A DNA stretch of 49,575 nucleotides from positions 1 to 49,575 of the forward strand of contig JAIRPK010000070.1 in assembly GCA_031257015.1 (NCBI GenBank), given 5' to 3'. Of the stretch, positions 16,037 through 24,952 are shown piece after piece. This stretch comes from Tannerellaceae bacterium. Lineage in GTDB: Bacteria; Bacteroidota; Bacteroidia; Bacteroidales; Tannerellaceae. The notes under the pieces are model-generated. The model did not search any database and had not been told where the DNA came from. It saw only the letters and a list, made by a program, of their open reading frames with translations. Position 1 is the stretch's first letter, and every line of letters begins with the position of its first letter. The translations under genes were made by a program, and so were the position numbers.

Positions 16037-18559
16037 TTATTTATTTAAAATTTGTTTAGCTGCCAGTACAAGGAACATATAGTGGGATGAACCGCCGCCA
16101 AGGACATATTCAACCTGCTGCCAGAGATAGGGGAACTCAAGTAATTCGGGAAAATCGGGACGTATGAGGGCTGTTCCGGAGACTACGCCTCCCGGTATGT
16201 ACGACCAGTCTGCGCGGTTCAGTCCGTAGCCCGGTATGGCGGATTTGGCGCCTATGCCGGAGGCAAACGAGGCTGTGTTGGAGCCGGGGTGGCAACCCAG
16301 TATGAAGTTCAGAGCATTAAAAACGATGTCAGGGGCAAATATTTCAGGCCAGGAAGCATGAAGAAAGTAATACTCGTAACCCAGGCGCTGGATGTCCCAA
16401 CCCGCGCCCCATATCCGTGGTCGATAGGGCACTCCGTAGGGCGTTTCGGCGCTTTGCTGCTCAAGCTGTGACCGATATTGGGGAAGCGCTTCGAGAATGG
16501 CTTTTGTAAATCCGGCATCCTTGAGGGCTTTTTCGGCTCGACCGACAAACCAGCCGACGCGGCTGATATTGGCGCTGATATAGCCGACTTCGGAAAGGAT
16601 GAAGTCGCGGTATTCTTTTTCCCCGGTGGAGAGAAACAGTTCAACGGCGGCATGTATCCGGGCAGATTTGGCCCGTTCCGTGACATCTGCGGCCTTAAGC
16701 AGCGCTTCGGCAACCTCCAGTGACTGGATGCTTAAAGTGTCGTTAAATCCCCGGAGAACACGGGAGGCGGCAGCAAGCTCGGCAGCAGTTGTCAATTCTC
16801 GCATGGGGTTATTCTCGGTGAAAACCCAGCGGTCGTCTTCATTTCCGATTATACCGTCGGTCATCGCGCCGGCATCGCCGAGAAGCACGTACTGGCGGAG
16901 GTCATTGCAGATGATTCCGCGGTACAGACGGCCAAGGGAGCGGTAGGCGCCGACGACGCTAAGGGCGCCATGTTCGATTTGTTGAAGTATGTCGTTCTTG
17001 CCGTCGGGCTGATGTATCTCGGCTATGAGCTTGTGCTGGTCAATGGCGGTGGCGTCATAGTCAACCCCGAAGGCTTCGCAGGCGAGGGCGAGTATGTAGG
17101 TCTCTCCGGCTTGGGATTCTACGCGGAGGTCGAAATCTCCGGCGTCGTGCCAGCCTCCTCTGTTGAGGCCTTTTACAATATCGCCGGGTTTCCAGGATGT
17201 GAGGCTGGAGGAGCCTTGACTGTATCCGTCGATGTGGTTATAATTTAAGGGGGCCATTATTGCATCGTCCTCATGGCAGAGGTCGTGCCAGACGCGGTAT
17301 TTCTCATTTACGCGCATGTGGCACATCTGTACGGGAAGGAAGTATTCCAGAACGGGCTGCCAGACGCCGCGGTCGTAAATGTCGGGGGATATGCGGAATA
17401 TGCCGGATTGCGATGCGCCGTAGCGGACGCGGTAGAGACCTTCGGCGCCTACTCCGGAGAAGTCAAATTTCAGGTATTGGTAACGAAGGAACTGTCCCCA
17501 CTCCTTGCCCGCATCGGCGAAGACTTCCGTTTCTCCACTTTCGGTTATACGGTACAGGCGGGGAATGTCGAGGGTCGTCTCGCGGCGGTCTATTTCTATT
17601 ATTGCAACTTTCGGTTGAGACGGATGATAACCGATTTGGGATGTTTGAATAACGGCGGGGTATTTCCATTCGCGGACGACGCTGGGAGTAATCGTCCATT
17701 TTAACGCGCCTTTTGTCATGCCTTCGCGGAGGTCGCTGCGGACTACAAACCAGCCGTTGTTGTGGTTCATTCTACCGTCGTAGAGCTTCAGTTGCGTTCC
17801 CTCGCTTTCGATTGTGAAACGGCTGAGAGGGTCGTCCGGACGGAGAACGAAGCGGTGCCCGACGGCGTATGGCTCGGCAACAATGTCGTCCGCCAGGATG
17901 GGGTTGAAGCCGCGATGGTGGCCGGAGAGGCGCTCGCGGTCGGCTTTCCCGCCGGGATTGAAGTTACCCGTGCGGGGATAGTTCTCCTGCTGGGCTTGCG
18001 TGGGGCCGTTCGGCTGTTGTGGGAAGATGCCCTGTTTGTGGTCCATAATCCACGGTTTACCAAATAGGGCGCCGGGGAAGAGTTCGAGGTTGAAGCCGAG
18101 CTTCCCGGCAAATTCCGCGGGTACGGGGCGGTCCAGATCAACCATCACTACGATGCTCGCCCCTTCTCCGCGGACAGTAACCGTATAATTGAAGGCAAAG
18201 TCAGGGTATATCATGGGGTTAAAGCCCTGAAGGTGCCTTGAGGAATCAGGATAGCTCAGCCGAACGACGATGGCGTTGGCGTCCTGATCGAGTTGGCGCT
18301 CCCTTTGTTTGGGAACGGGCTGCCATTGTCCGGGCGTGGGTTCAAAGCGGATGTCGCCGTTGGTGGCAATGCGGTTGCCGTGCATGATGATGCTCAGTCC
18401 GCTTTGGTGTCCTTCGGGATAGATGTCGTCAAATGCCATAACATCGACGCCGTGGTTTTGAAAATAGCCGGAGCTGGGGTTCAGTTTAAATTCTTGAGCC
18501 TGAAGCGTGGTTACGACGCAAAGGCTCCAAAGGCCTAAAGAATTGAATAGTTTTTTCAT
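16037..18559 (-). CDS. Secreted glycoside hydrolase family 9 (endoglucanase-type)
   Basis: The 840-residue protein begins with a signal peptide (about 1-21, ending LQAQ). A beta-rich N-terminal module of about 280 residues that I do not recognise comes first. A CelD-type immunoglobulin-like domain (about 300-395, IQTSQIGYHPSQPKVAIIE) and the GH9 (alpha/alpha)6 barrel follow. The barrel shows the signature GGWHDAGDFD near residue 470, with the catalytic Asp residues, and the C-terminal FPYLWQQVEYVLGGGS, with the likely acid Glu. GH9 enzymes hydrolyse beta-1,4-glucans such as cellulose, mixed-linkage glucan or xyloglucan. It has its own promoter at 18586-18614 and heads a three-gene operon. Confidence 0.9.
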   Translation of the reverse strand: MKKLFNSLGLWSLCVVTTLQAQEFKLNPSSGYFQNHGVDVMAFDDIYPEGHQSGLSIIMHGNRIATNGDIRFEPTPGQWQPVPKQRERQLDQDANAIVVRLSYPDSSRHLQGFNPMIYPDFAFNYTVTVRGEGASIVVMVDLDRPVPAEFAGKLGFNLELFPGALFGKPWIMDHKQGIFPQQPNGPTQAQQENYPRTGNFNPGGKADRERLSGHHRGFNPILADDIVAEPYAVGHRFVLRPDDPLSRFTIESEGTQLKLYDGRMNHNNGWFVVRSDLREGMTKGALKWTITPSVVREWKYPAVIQTSQIGYHPSQPKVAIIEIDRRETTLDIPRLYRITESGETEVFADAGKEWGQFLRYQYLKFDFSGVGAEGLYRVRYGASQSGIFRISPDIYDRGVWQPVLEYFLPVQMCHMRVNEKYRVWHDLCHEDDAIMAPLNYNHIDGYSQGSSSLTSWKPGDIVKGLNRGGWHDAGDFDLRVESQAGETYILALACEAFGVDYDATAIDQHKLIAEIHQPDGKNDILQQIEHGALSVVGAYRSLGRLYRGIICNDLRQYVLLGDAGAMTDGIIGNEDDRWVFTENNPMRELTTAAELAAASRVLRGFNDTLSIQSLEVAEALLKAADVTERAKSARIHAAVELFLSTGEKEYRDFILSEVGYISANISRVGWFVGRAEKALKDAGFTKAILEALPQYRSQLEQQSAETPYGVPYRPRIWGAGWDIQRLGYEYYFLHASWPEIFAPDIVFNALNFILGCHPGSNTASFASGIGAKSAIPGYGLNRADWSYIPGGVVSGTALIRPDFPELLEFPYLWQQVEYVLGGGSSHYMFLVLAAKQILNK

Positions 18560-18585
18560 GTCTTTTAATATGTAAATGGTGTTCG

Positions 18586-18614
18586 CAAATGTATGTAAAT
18601 ATTTTAATATGCAA
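18586..18614 (-). promoter_or_regulatory. Promoter for the GH9 operon
   Basis: On the minus strand TTG (18614-18612) and TACATTTG (18593-18586) are 18 bases apart, an excellent Bacteroidota promoter 27 bases upstream of the GH9 start. It separates the three hydrolase genes from susCD. Confidence 0.6.
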
Positions 18615-18763
18615 GGAGATACGTTATGTCGGCTGGAGGCGCGGACTTGCTATTTTCAACGTATGCAGCGTAATGTGAATGTGTCGGGGAATCGTTATTC
18701 CCAGCCTGGATGACGGGGGCGACGGAGGATATGAAGGCGGTCTTTTACATCTTTCCCGGATGC

Positions 18764-19015
18764 TTTCCCGACATGTCGGCAAGGTTTCCCGACATGTTGG
18801 TGAAGTTTCCCGACATGTTGGCGAAGTTTCCCGACATGTTGGCGAAGTTTCCCGACATGTCGGCAAGGTCTCCCGACCTGGTGGTAAGGTTTCCCGACAT
18901 GTTGGTAAGGTTTCCCGACATGTCGGCAAGGTTTCCCGACATGTCGGCGAAGTTTCCCGACATGTCGGCAAGGTCTCCCAACATGTTGGTAAAGTCTCCC
19001 GACATGTCGGGATGG
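18764..19015. repeat. Array B: twelve 21-bp units around CCGACATGTCGG
   Basis: Twelve head-to-tail units of exactly 21 bp each carry a 12-bp palindrome, typically CCGACATGTCGG, joined by a purine/T linker (CAAGGTTTC or GAAGTTTC). One degenerate unit precedes it at about 18751. Five units read CATGTTGG, leaving a G-T mismatch. Unit 11 reads CCAACATGTTGG, a two-sided change that restores the palindrome. Unit 6 is the only clearly broken dyad. The array lies between the end of susD and the GH9 promoter. Because 21 is divisible by three, several frames stay open across it, but none looks like a real protein. Bases 19016-19191 look like decayed relatives of the unit. Confidence 0.88.
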
Positions 19016-19191
19016 AGGGATGGGGTGCCGGGGGATGGGGAGGTTTTGTCGTTAAATGCCGGCGATTTGTCGGGGATTTTCCTTGATTGGTCGTGAAATA
19101 TCGTGGTTTTGTCGACGAAAAAGCCCGGCTCGTCGGAGATGGCTCTCGACTTGCCGGGCGCAACGGTCATTGGTACGGATTGGTTCGTTGC

Positions 19192-20910
19192 TTAATAGCC
19201 GGGGTTCTGGGTTATGCCCAGGTCGTTTCCTTTCAGGCCTTTGGGGATGGGGAAGCGGTAGAACTTGCCTGTAACGTTGTCTGTCTTGGCGTGCAGGTGC
19301 TTGTATATTTTGGCAAAGAAGGGGTAGTTGGTCTTTGTCTTGCCGTTCGTGCCGTCGTTCTCGGCGCCTTTGGAGGCGGCGATGGCGGCGACTGTGGCAT
19401 AGTCGTCCTTGTAGTACTCGTACTTGGGGGTTTCGGTCAATATGTTGCTGACGAGCTTCCGCCAGCGGACGAGGTTGAACCATTCCCTTTGTTCAAAGAA
19501 TAATTCCAGGTACCATTCGTTCTCCAGGTTTTCCTGAGTGAGGGTGGTCAGGGCGGGTTGCTTGGCTCTCGTTCTGAGGAGGTTTATGGCCTGGAGGCCG
19601 GTGGTGGCTCCCTGTCCGAGGTTGAGGGCGGCCTCGGCTTTGATGAGTAATATTTCGGCGTAGCGGATTTCTATCCTGTTGATGTTGTTCGGCTGTCCGT
19701 CCTGCGAGGAGGGCGCTGCTTCGGGAAGGGAGGCGTTCCGGTGGATGAATTTGGCGATCCTTGGCGATGTGACGGGAAATGTGAAGTCGTACCTTTTGTA
19801 GTTGGCCAGTACGTTTGGCGTGGCGTTGCCGATTTTCTCGTCATAGTTGTAGAGCTGGTCGATGATGCTCCATTTCTTTCTTGCATCGTTGTCAGCAAAT
19901 CTTTTCAGGAGGGTGACGTCTGACGGGCCGATGTGGTTGTCTTCGTACAGGTCGAAGCGGAATGTAAACGGGCAGTGGGTCTGATGATTCCCTTGGGCGT
20001 CGCCTTGGTTGTCGCCGTCATGGTGAATGGTGAAGATGTGTTCGAGTGAACGGTCTTCGGCTATTACTCCCCAGAGCTTGGCGTAGTCTTCTTCGAGGCT
20101 GTAATTGCCTGATTCGATGACTTTGTTGGCTGCCTCAAGGGCTTTTTCGAGTCTTGTCTTATCCCATGTTGCGGCGGGGGGGTCGGTCTTGCCTGTTGCA
20201 ATGGCGGCGACTTCGCTTTGCGAGAGTGGCTTGGCTGCCCACTGGAGCCATGTTCTTGCAAGTATGGCGTTGGCGGCTCCTTTCGTGGGGTTGGAGCGGA
20301 TGGGGTCGAAGGAGGGGAGTATCGCCTCGGCTTCGGTGAGGTCTTTTACGATTTGGGCATAAATCTCATCAATTGGCTTGCGCGTTGTTTGCTCGGCAGT
20401 GGAAGGCGAGTGGGCGGTGAGGATGAGCGGCGTTTCGCCCCAGAGGCCGACAAGGTAGGAGTAGGCCAGCGCCCGGATGAAGAGCGCTCTTCCTTTGGCC
20501 AGGTCTATGGCTGACTGGGAGAGGCTTGCGCTGGAGTAGCTGGAGTCGGCTTCCGCGATTGTGCGGTTGGCTTCGGCTATGCTGACGTACAGGTAGTTGA
20601 AGATTTTGGTGGGGTACCAGTTGTTGACGTCTGTCAGGAAGAGGCTGACAAGCGGTCCGTCGGCATCGTCGGCGCCTTCAAAGCTTATGGTGCTTGCTGT
20701 GGCCGATTCGACAAGGAAGGAGAAGGAGGAGCTGAGGCGCTGCCACGGGGGATAGGCGGCGGAAGCTGAGGCGAGGGCATCCTGGTCTGTCTTCCAGCGG
20801 GAATCCTGGAGGACGACGGGATCGTCTTCCTTGTCGCTGCAGGTTATAAACAGGGCGGGGGAGAGCAAAAGAAAGGCAGTGGTGATAACTTGAATTTTTA
20901 ATCTTTTCAT
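19192..20910 (-). CDS. SusD/RagB-family outer-membrane glycan-binding lipoprotein
   Basis: The 572-residue protein has a lipoprotein signal peptide with lipobox FITC (Cys near residue 24) followed by Ser-Asp, as in surface-exposed Bacteroidota lipoproteins. SusD features are the N-terminal TPR-like helices (YVSIAEANRTIAEAD; LAKGRALFIRALAYSYLVGL; WGETPLIL), NAILARTWLQ near 215, and the C-terminal RYAEILLIKAEAALNLG and NLVRWRKL blocks. It caps the SusC barrel and captures oligosaccharides at the cell surface. It follows susC by 48 bases on the same strand. Confidence 0.95.
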   Translation of the reverse strand: MKRLKIQVITTAFLLLSPALFITCSDKEDDPVVLQDSRWKTDQDALASASAAYPPWQRLSSSFSFLVESATASTISFEGADDADGPLVSLFLTDVNNWYPTKIFNYLYVSIAEANRTIAEADSSYSSASLSQSAIDLAKGRALFIRALAYSYLVGLWGETPLILTAHSPSTAEQTTRKPIDEIYAQIVKDLTEAEAILPSFDPIRSNPTKGAANAILARTWLQWAAKPLSQSEVAAIATGKTDPPAATWDKTRLEKALEAANKVIESGNYSLEEDYAKLWGVIAEDRSLEHIFTIHHDGDNQGDAQGNHQTHCPFTFRFDLYEDNHIGPSDVTLLKRFADNDARKKWSIIDQLYNYDEKIGNATPNVLANYKRYDFTFPVTSPRIAKFIHRNASLPEAAPSSQDGQPNNINRIEIRYAEILLIKAEAALNLGQGATTGLQAINLLRTRAKQPALTTLTQENLENEWYLELFFEQREWFNLVRWRKLVSNILTETPKYEYYKDDYATVAAIAASKGAENDGTNGKTKTNYPFFAKIYKHLHAKTDNVTGKFYRFPIPKGLKGNDLGITQNPGY

Positions 20911-20958
20911 TTTCCTGATTTTTTTAATATAAATAAATATGAGTGAATTAATAGATGT

Positions 20959-23900
20959 TCAGAATGAGAGGCTGAGGCCTGCGTGAAGGGTTCTGGCCAT
21001 GGGATAGACGCCCAGGTCCGTGCCTTTGGCTATCTCCGGGTCGTAGCCTTTGTAGGCGGTCAGGGTGAGGAGGTTTTGAGCCGTGAGGAAGAGGCGCATC
21101 CGTATTTTGGGAAGGGGCTTGAGGGTGTAGCCGAGGGTTAATGTTTTGAGGCGGAGGTAGGAGGCGTCTTCGACGTACCGGCTGTCCAGCTCGGAGGAGA
21201 GGGGCGTGGTGGTGATGCGGGGCACGGTTCGTGAGGGATTGTTTTCCGTCCATGCGTCGAGGAGGGTTGCCGAGGCGTTGTATGCGTCGTTGGGGCTTTC
21301 GAGGTATCTGCGCAGTTGGTTATAGACTCTGTTCCCTTCGCTGCCCTGGAAGAGGACGAAGAGGTCGAAGCCGTGGATGTCAAGGGTGGAGGATAGGCCG
21401 TAGACGAAGTCCGGCTGGCGGCTGCCGAGGGTGGTCCGGTCGTCCTTGTCGATTCTGCCGTCGTTGTTGATGTCCCTGAACTTGGGGTCGCCGGGCTTGG
21501 GGACGGTGTGAGCGGGTGTTAACGGGAGTTGGGCGGCGTTTTCATCCTTTTGGACGACGCCGTCGAACTCAAGGCCGTAGAACGTTCCGAGGGACTGGCC
21601 GGTGCGCAGGATTTCGGTTGAGTTTGGGAAGATGTCGCCGCCCTCGCCCGTGAGCCGGGTTATGGTGTTGATGTTTTTTGCGATGTTGGCGGTGACTGTC
21701 CAGTGCAGCAGACGGTTGTCGAGCAACGCGGCTGTGAGGGAGAGTTCGGCGCCCTTGTTGACGACGTTCCCGACATTGACCATCTGTGCAAATTCCTGTC
21801 CGAGGGTGGGGGGCAGTTCGAGGAGGAGGTCGGAGGTTTTCTTGTAGTAGAGGTCGGCTGTGGCGGTGAATCTGTTGTTGAGGAAGCCGGCGTCGATGCC
21901 GATGTTGTACTGTGTTGTGGTCTCCCATTTCAGGTCATCGTTCCCGAAGTTTTTGATGCTGTACACGGTTTGTCCGCCATAATGCCCGGCTTCGAGGGTT
22001 TTAAGGAAGAGATATGCGTCGATTTCCTGGTTGCCGACGCTGCCGATGCTGGCGCGGAGCTTCAAGTTTGCGAGATTGTGCGCTGAGGAGAGGAAGTCTT
22101 CCTCGTTAATGTTCCATGAAAGGCCGACCGAGGGGAAGAATCCCCATTTGTGGTTGGCGGCGAAGTTGGAGGAGTAGTCGCTGCGGAAGTTGGCTGTGAC
22201 GTGGTATCTGTCAAGGAGTGAGTAGTTGGCTCTGCCGAGGATGGAGTAGAGGCTGCTCTTTTTTACTCCGCTGAAGATGGGGAGTTTGCCGTATGGCAGT
22301 CCGTCCTGAAGGTTGTCCGCTCCGAGGGTTTCATTTGTGAAGCCGGCGGTTTGCATTCCGTCGTAGTCGGTTTGCGTATTCTCGTAAGTGGCGCCTGCCA
22401 ATGCGTCGAAAGCGTGAACGTCAGACAGTTTTTTTGTATACGTCAACGTAAATTCCGACAGTGTAATCTTGACATTCTTGTGTCCTTTTCCGCCGATGCC
22501 ATCCGGCTCAAGCCCAAGGGCGGCGTAGGACGGGGCGAAGAATTTCTGGGTCGCTGCGGCATTGTTATGCCCGATGCTGAGCTTGGCTGTAAGGCCTTCA
22601 ACGGGGGAATACTGCGCGTAGATGTTTCCGAAGAAGACGAAGTTGGAGGTTGCCGCCGTGCTGTTCGCGAGGTCGGACACGGGATTGGCCGTCGTCTCTC
22701 CTTCACGGAGGTAGGCATACTCGAAGGGGTTGTTATAATTATAGTCCGAGCCGGCATTATTGTAGATGGGCACGACGGGAGGGATGTAAAGAGCGTATGT
22801 CAACGAGTTGGCTATTCCTTTTGAGAAGGGCGAGCTGTTGTAGTTTGCTCCCTCGAAGGTTGTCAGGCTGTTTTGGGCGCTGGAATTGGCGGTGAGATTC
22901 AGTCCCATGGAGACGTTATCAGCCAATGCGCTTTTAAGATTCACTCTGCCGGCGTAGCGCTCGAACCCGGAATTGAGGATGATGCCTTCCTGCTTGAGGT
23001 AGTTGCCGGAGATGAAGTATTGTGTTTTTTCGTTGCCGTTACTGATGCTTATGGAATGGTTGTGGGTTGCGCCGGATTGGAGCACGGCATCCTGCCAGTC
23101 GTAGCCTTTGCCTAATTGTGCGATTTGCGAATCGCTAAAGCCGGGTTTATTCAGGAAATAATCTTTCTGGAGCTGTGCCCACTGCGTAGCATTTAGCAGC
23201 GATAGCTTTTTGGCGGAGGAGCTTATGCCGAATGAGTAGCGATAATCAACGGCGGTGCCGCTGCTCTTCCCTTTTTTGGTCGTCACAAGGATGACGCCGT
23301 TTGAACCCCTTGAGCCGTAAATCGCCGTCGCTGAAACATCCTTCAGCACCTCGATGGATTCAATATCCGACGGATTAAGCATGTCCAGCGGGTTGGATTC
23401 TCCCTCTATCGTCCCGAAGCCGGCCTTCCTGCTCGACGCATTGCTGAAGAACAGGAAGCCGTCAATTACATACAGGGGGTCATTGTCGGCATTAATCGAG
23501 TTGCCTCCACGAATACGGATGTTGGACGGCGCACCGGGCTGCCCCGACGATTGCATCACGTTTACGCCGGCCACTGCCCCGCTGAGCAAAGCATCAACCG
23601 AGGGGGCAACGTTGTACTCCAAGTGGGCTTTGGAAACTGTCGATATGGCGCCGGTCAGCTCTTTCCGTCGCTGGACGCCATATCCGACTACTACGACTTC
23701 GTTAAGCTCGTGCTTGTCTTCCCGGAGGGTGATGTTGATCGTGTTGCGTTCGCCAACTGCTTCCTCTCGTGTTTGCAAGCCGATGAATGTATAGATTAGC
23801 GTATCGCGCTGCGATGCTTCGATGCGGTAAGATCCGCTGAGGTCGGTCACAGTAAGTCGCTGCTTTCCTTTCACCTGAACGGTCGCCCCCGGCAAAGGAT

Positions 23901-24009
23901 TTCCGTCTGTCGCATCGCTTACGATGCCCTTCACTTGCGCCGCCACCGGGGAGATAAGGCAGAGGGGCAGGAATAATGTCCAATATTTCTTGCAATATTT
24001 CAATTTCAT
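20959..24009 (-). CDS. SusC/RagA-family TonB-linked outer-membrane transporter
   Basis: The 1016-residue protein has a signal peptide (ending near residue 24), a carboxypeptidase-regulatory-like beta sandwich (about 27-100, VKGIVSDATDGNPLPGATVQ), the TonB-box region LNEVVVVGYGVQRRKELTGA (about 104-123), a plug domain (LLSGAVAGVNVMQSSGQPGA; NPSDIESIEVLKDVSATAIY) and a large beta barrel ending in Phe (HAGLSLSF). It imports oligosaccharides using the proton gradient through TonB. It is first in the PUL and has a consensus promoter 26 bases upstream. No SusE/F gene, sensor regulator or anti-sigma partner lies nearby. Confidence 0.96.
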   Translation of the reverse strand: MKLKYCKKYWTLFLPLCLISPVAAQVKGIVSDATDGNPLPGATVQVKGKQRLTVTDLSGSYRIEASQRDTLIYTFIGLQTREEAVGERNTINITLREDKHELNEVVVVGYGVQRRKELTGAISTVSKAHLEYNVAPSVDALLSGAVAGVNVMQSSGQPGAPSNIRIRGGNSINADNDPLYVIDGFLFFSNASSRKAGFGTIEGESNPLDMLNPSDIESIEVLKDVSATAIYGSRGSNGVILVTTKKGKSSGTAVDYRYSFGISSSAKKLSLLNATQWAQLQKDYFLNKPGFSDSQIAQLGKGYDWQDAVLQSGATHNHSISISNGNEKTQYFISGNYLKQEGIILNSGFERYAGRVNLKSALADNVSMGLNLTANSSAQNSLTTFEGANYNSSPFSKGIANSLTYALYIPPVVPIYNNAGSDYNYNNPFEYAYLREGETTANPVSDLANSTAATSNFVFFGNIYAQYSPVEGLTAKLSIGHNNAAATQKFFAPSYAALGLEPDGIGGKGHKNVKITLSEFTLTYTKKLSDVHAFDALAGATYENTQTDYDGMQTAGFTNETLGADNLQDGLPYGKLPIFSGVKKSSLYSILGRANYSLLDRYHVTANFRSDYSSNFAANHKWGFFPSVGLSWNINEEDFLSSAHNLANLKLRASIGSVGNQEIDAYLFLKTLEAGHYGGQTVYSIKNFGNDDLKWETTTQYNIGIDAGFLNNRFTATADLYYKKTSDLLLELPPTLGQEFAQMVNVGNVVNKGAELSLTAALLDNRLLHWTVTANIAKNINTITRLTGEGGDIFPNSTEILRTGQSLGTFYGLEFDGVVQKDENAAQLPLTPAHTVPKPGDPKFRDINNDGRIDKDDRTTLGSRQPDFVYGLSSTLDIHGFDLFVLFQGSEGNRVYNQLRRYLESPNDAYNASATLLDAWTENNPSRTVPRITTTPLSSELDSRYVEDASYLRLKTLTLGYTLKPLPKIRMRLFLTAQNLLTLTAYKGYDPEIAKGTDLGVYPMARTLHAGLSLSF

Positions 24010-24034
24010 TACTATTTACTTCTTTTTGATGCTG

Positions 24035-24065
24035 CAAATGTATGTGGGAGTGAAAATTGCGACAA
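24035..24065 (-). promoter_or_regulatory. Promoter for susC-susD
   Basis: Minus-strand TTG (24065-24063) and TACATTTG (24042-24035) are 20 bases apart. The -7 box is identical to that of the GH9 operon promoter, which suggests the two transcripts are controlled alike. Confidence 0.6.
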
Positions 24066-24489
24066 TACCGCGAAAAAGGTATATTCGGTAAACAGTCCTG
24101 CCGAAAGAATTGTCACGAAGGCTTTTCAATACTCCCGGCAGCGTCTTTAACATATTCCTCATTTTTCGGACATCCGTGGCAGCATCCTTAATAAACTAAT
24201 TTTACAGACGCAACTCCTGTAACAGCAGATATTTGATGAAGTCTTTGCGGCGGATGTAAAAAATGCCGATTATTCTTTCCTCTTTATCCAATAAAATTGA
24301 AATAATTATCCTCGCCCAATCCTCTCAATGTCATGAAGTAAGGAACAGCGGGAAGGGCAGTTGCCTCAACCGCCTGGACTCCAATTTAATCAAGATGCCA
24401 TTCAATTTGCCACAATATCGACGGCTGGCATCTCCTTTTCTTGCAGATTGCCTCATATCTGCCGGAGCCGGCTGATGCAATTTGTAAAT

Positions 24490-24630
24490 AAATCAAGCAG
24501 CAGTGCTTGATTTATCCGACAACGCTGTTTGATTTATTAAGCAACGCTGCTTGATTTTTTCGACAGCGCTGTTTGATTTATTAAGCAACGCTGCTTGATT
24601 TTTCAAACAGCAGTGTTTGATTTTTTAAGC
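24490..24630. repeat. Array C: 22-bp dyad repeats with covarying arms
   Basis: Six full units and a partial seventh repeat every 22 bp exactly (TTGA marks at 24507, 24529, 24551, 24573, 24595 and 24617). Each has the form AAGCA-loop-TGCTT or (A/G)ACA-loop-TGTTT with a 4-base loop (GCAG, ACGC or GCGC) and a T-rich spacer. Units 1, 3 and 5 carry G paired with C, while units 2, 4 and 6 carry A paired with T at the same arm position, so pairing is kept in all six. Units alternate, giving a 44-bp higher order. It lies about 450 bp upstream of the susC promoter. Bases 24066-24489 show no gene. Confidence 0.82.
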
Positions 24631-24904
24631 ACGAACATCCGGCAAATCCAACGCTGGATTTGACTGTTTCATATCGCTTTTGCAGGATATTAGCGCTGTT
24701 GAGGCCTGCCTTTCCGGCAGTAAACGCTCTCTGATTTTAAAAGTTGCTTTTGATTTTATCACATAGTTCTATTACGGATAATCCGCAATTAAGGATGAAT
24801 CTTCCGCGTTTGCTTGCGGAATTTCACAGGAATGGGGCAGCGAGAGGCTTATCGTTCTCCCGCCTGTTCAGATTGTAGTGTCTTATTCAAAGAAAGTTTT
24901 CGGT

Positions 24905-24930
24905 TTCCCTCTCAAACGATTGTGAGGGAA
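24905..24930 (-). terminator. Terminator-like hairpin after argD
   Basis: TTCCCTC and GAGGGAA (24905-24911 and 24924-24930) form a 7-bp stem with a 12-base loop, 23 bases after the argD stop. The T-tract on the minus strand is weak. Another small hairpin, TTCCGC/GCGGAA, lies at 24802-24821. Confidence 0.35.
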
Positions 24931-24952
24931 TGTGCCGCATCCGCTTCCGTGG

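Noticed and set aside
18679..19096. Open frames through array B that resemble coiled-coil repeat proteins
   Set aside because: All follow the 21-bp period; several frames on both strands are equally open and none has recognisable flanking domains.
24490..24630. CRISPR array
   Set aside because: There are no unique spacers; repeats abut directly, the period is 22 bp and no cas genes are present. The same holds for the other arrays.
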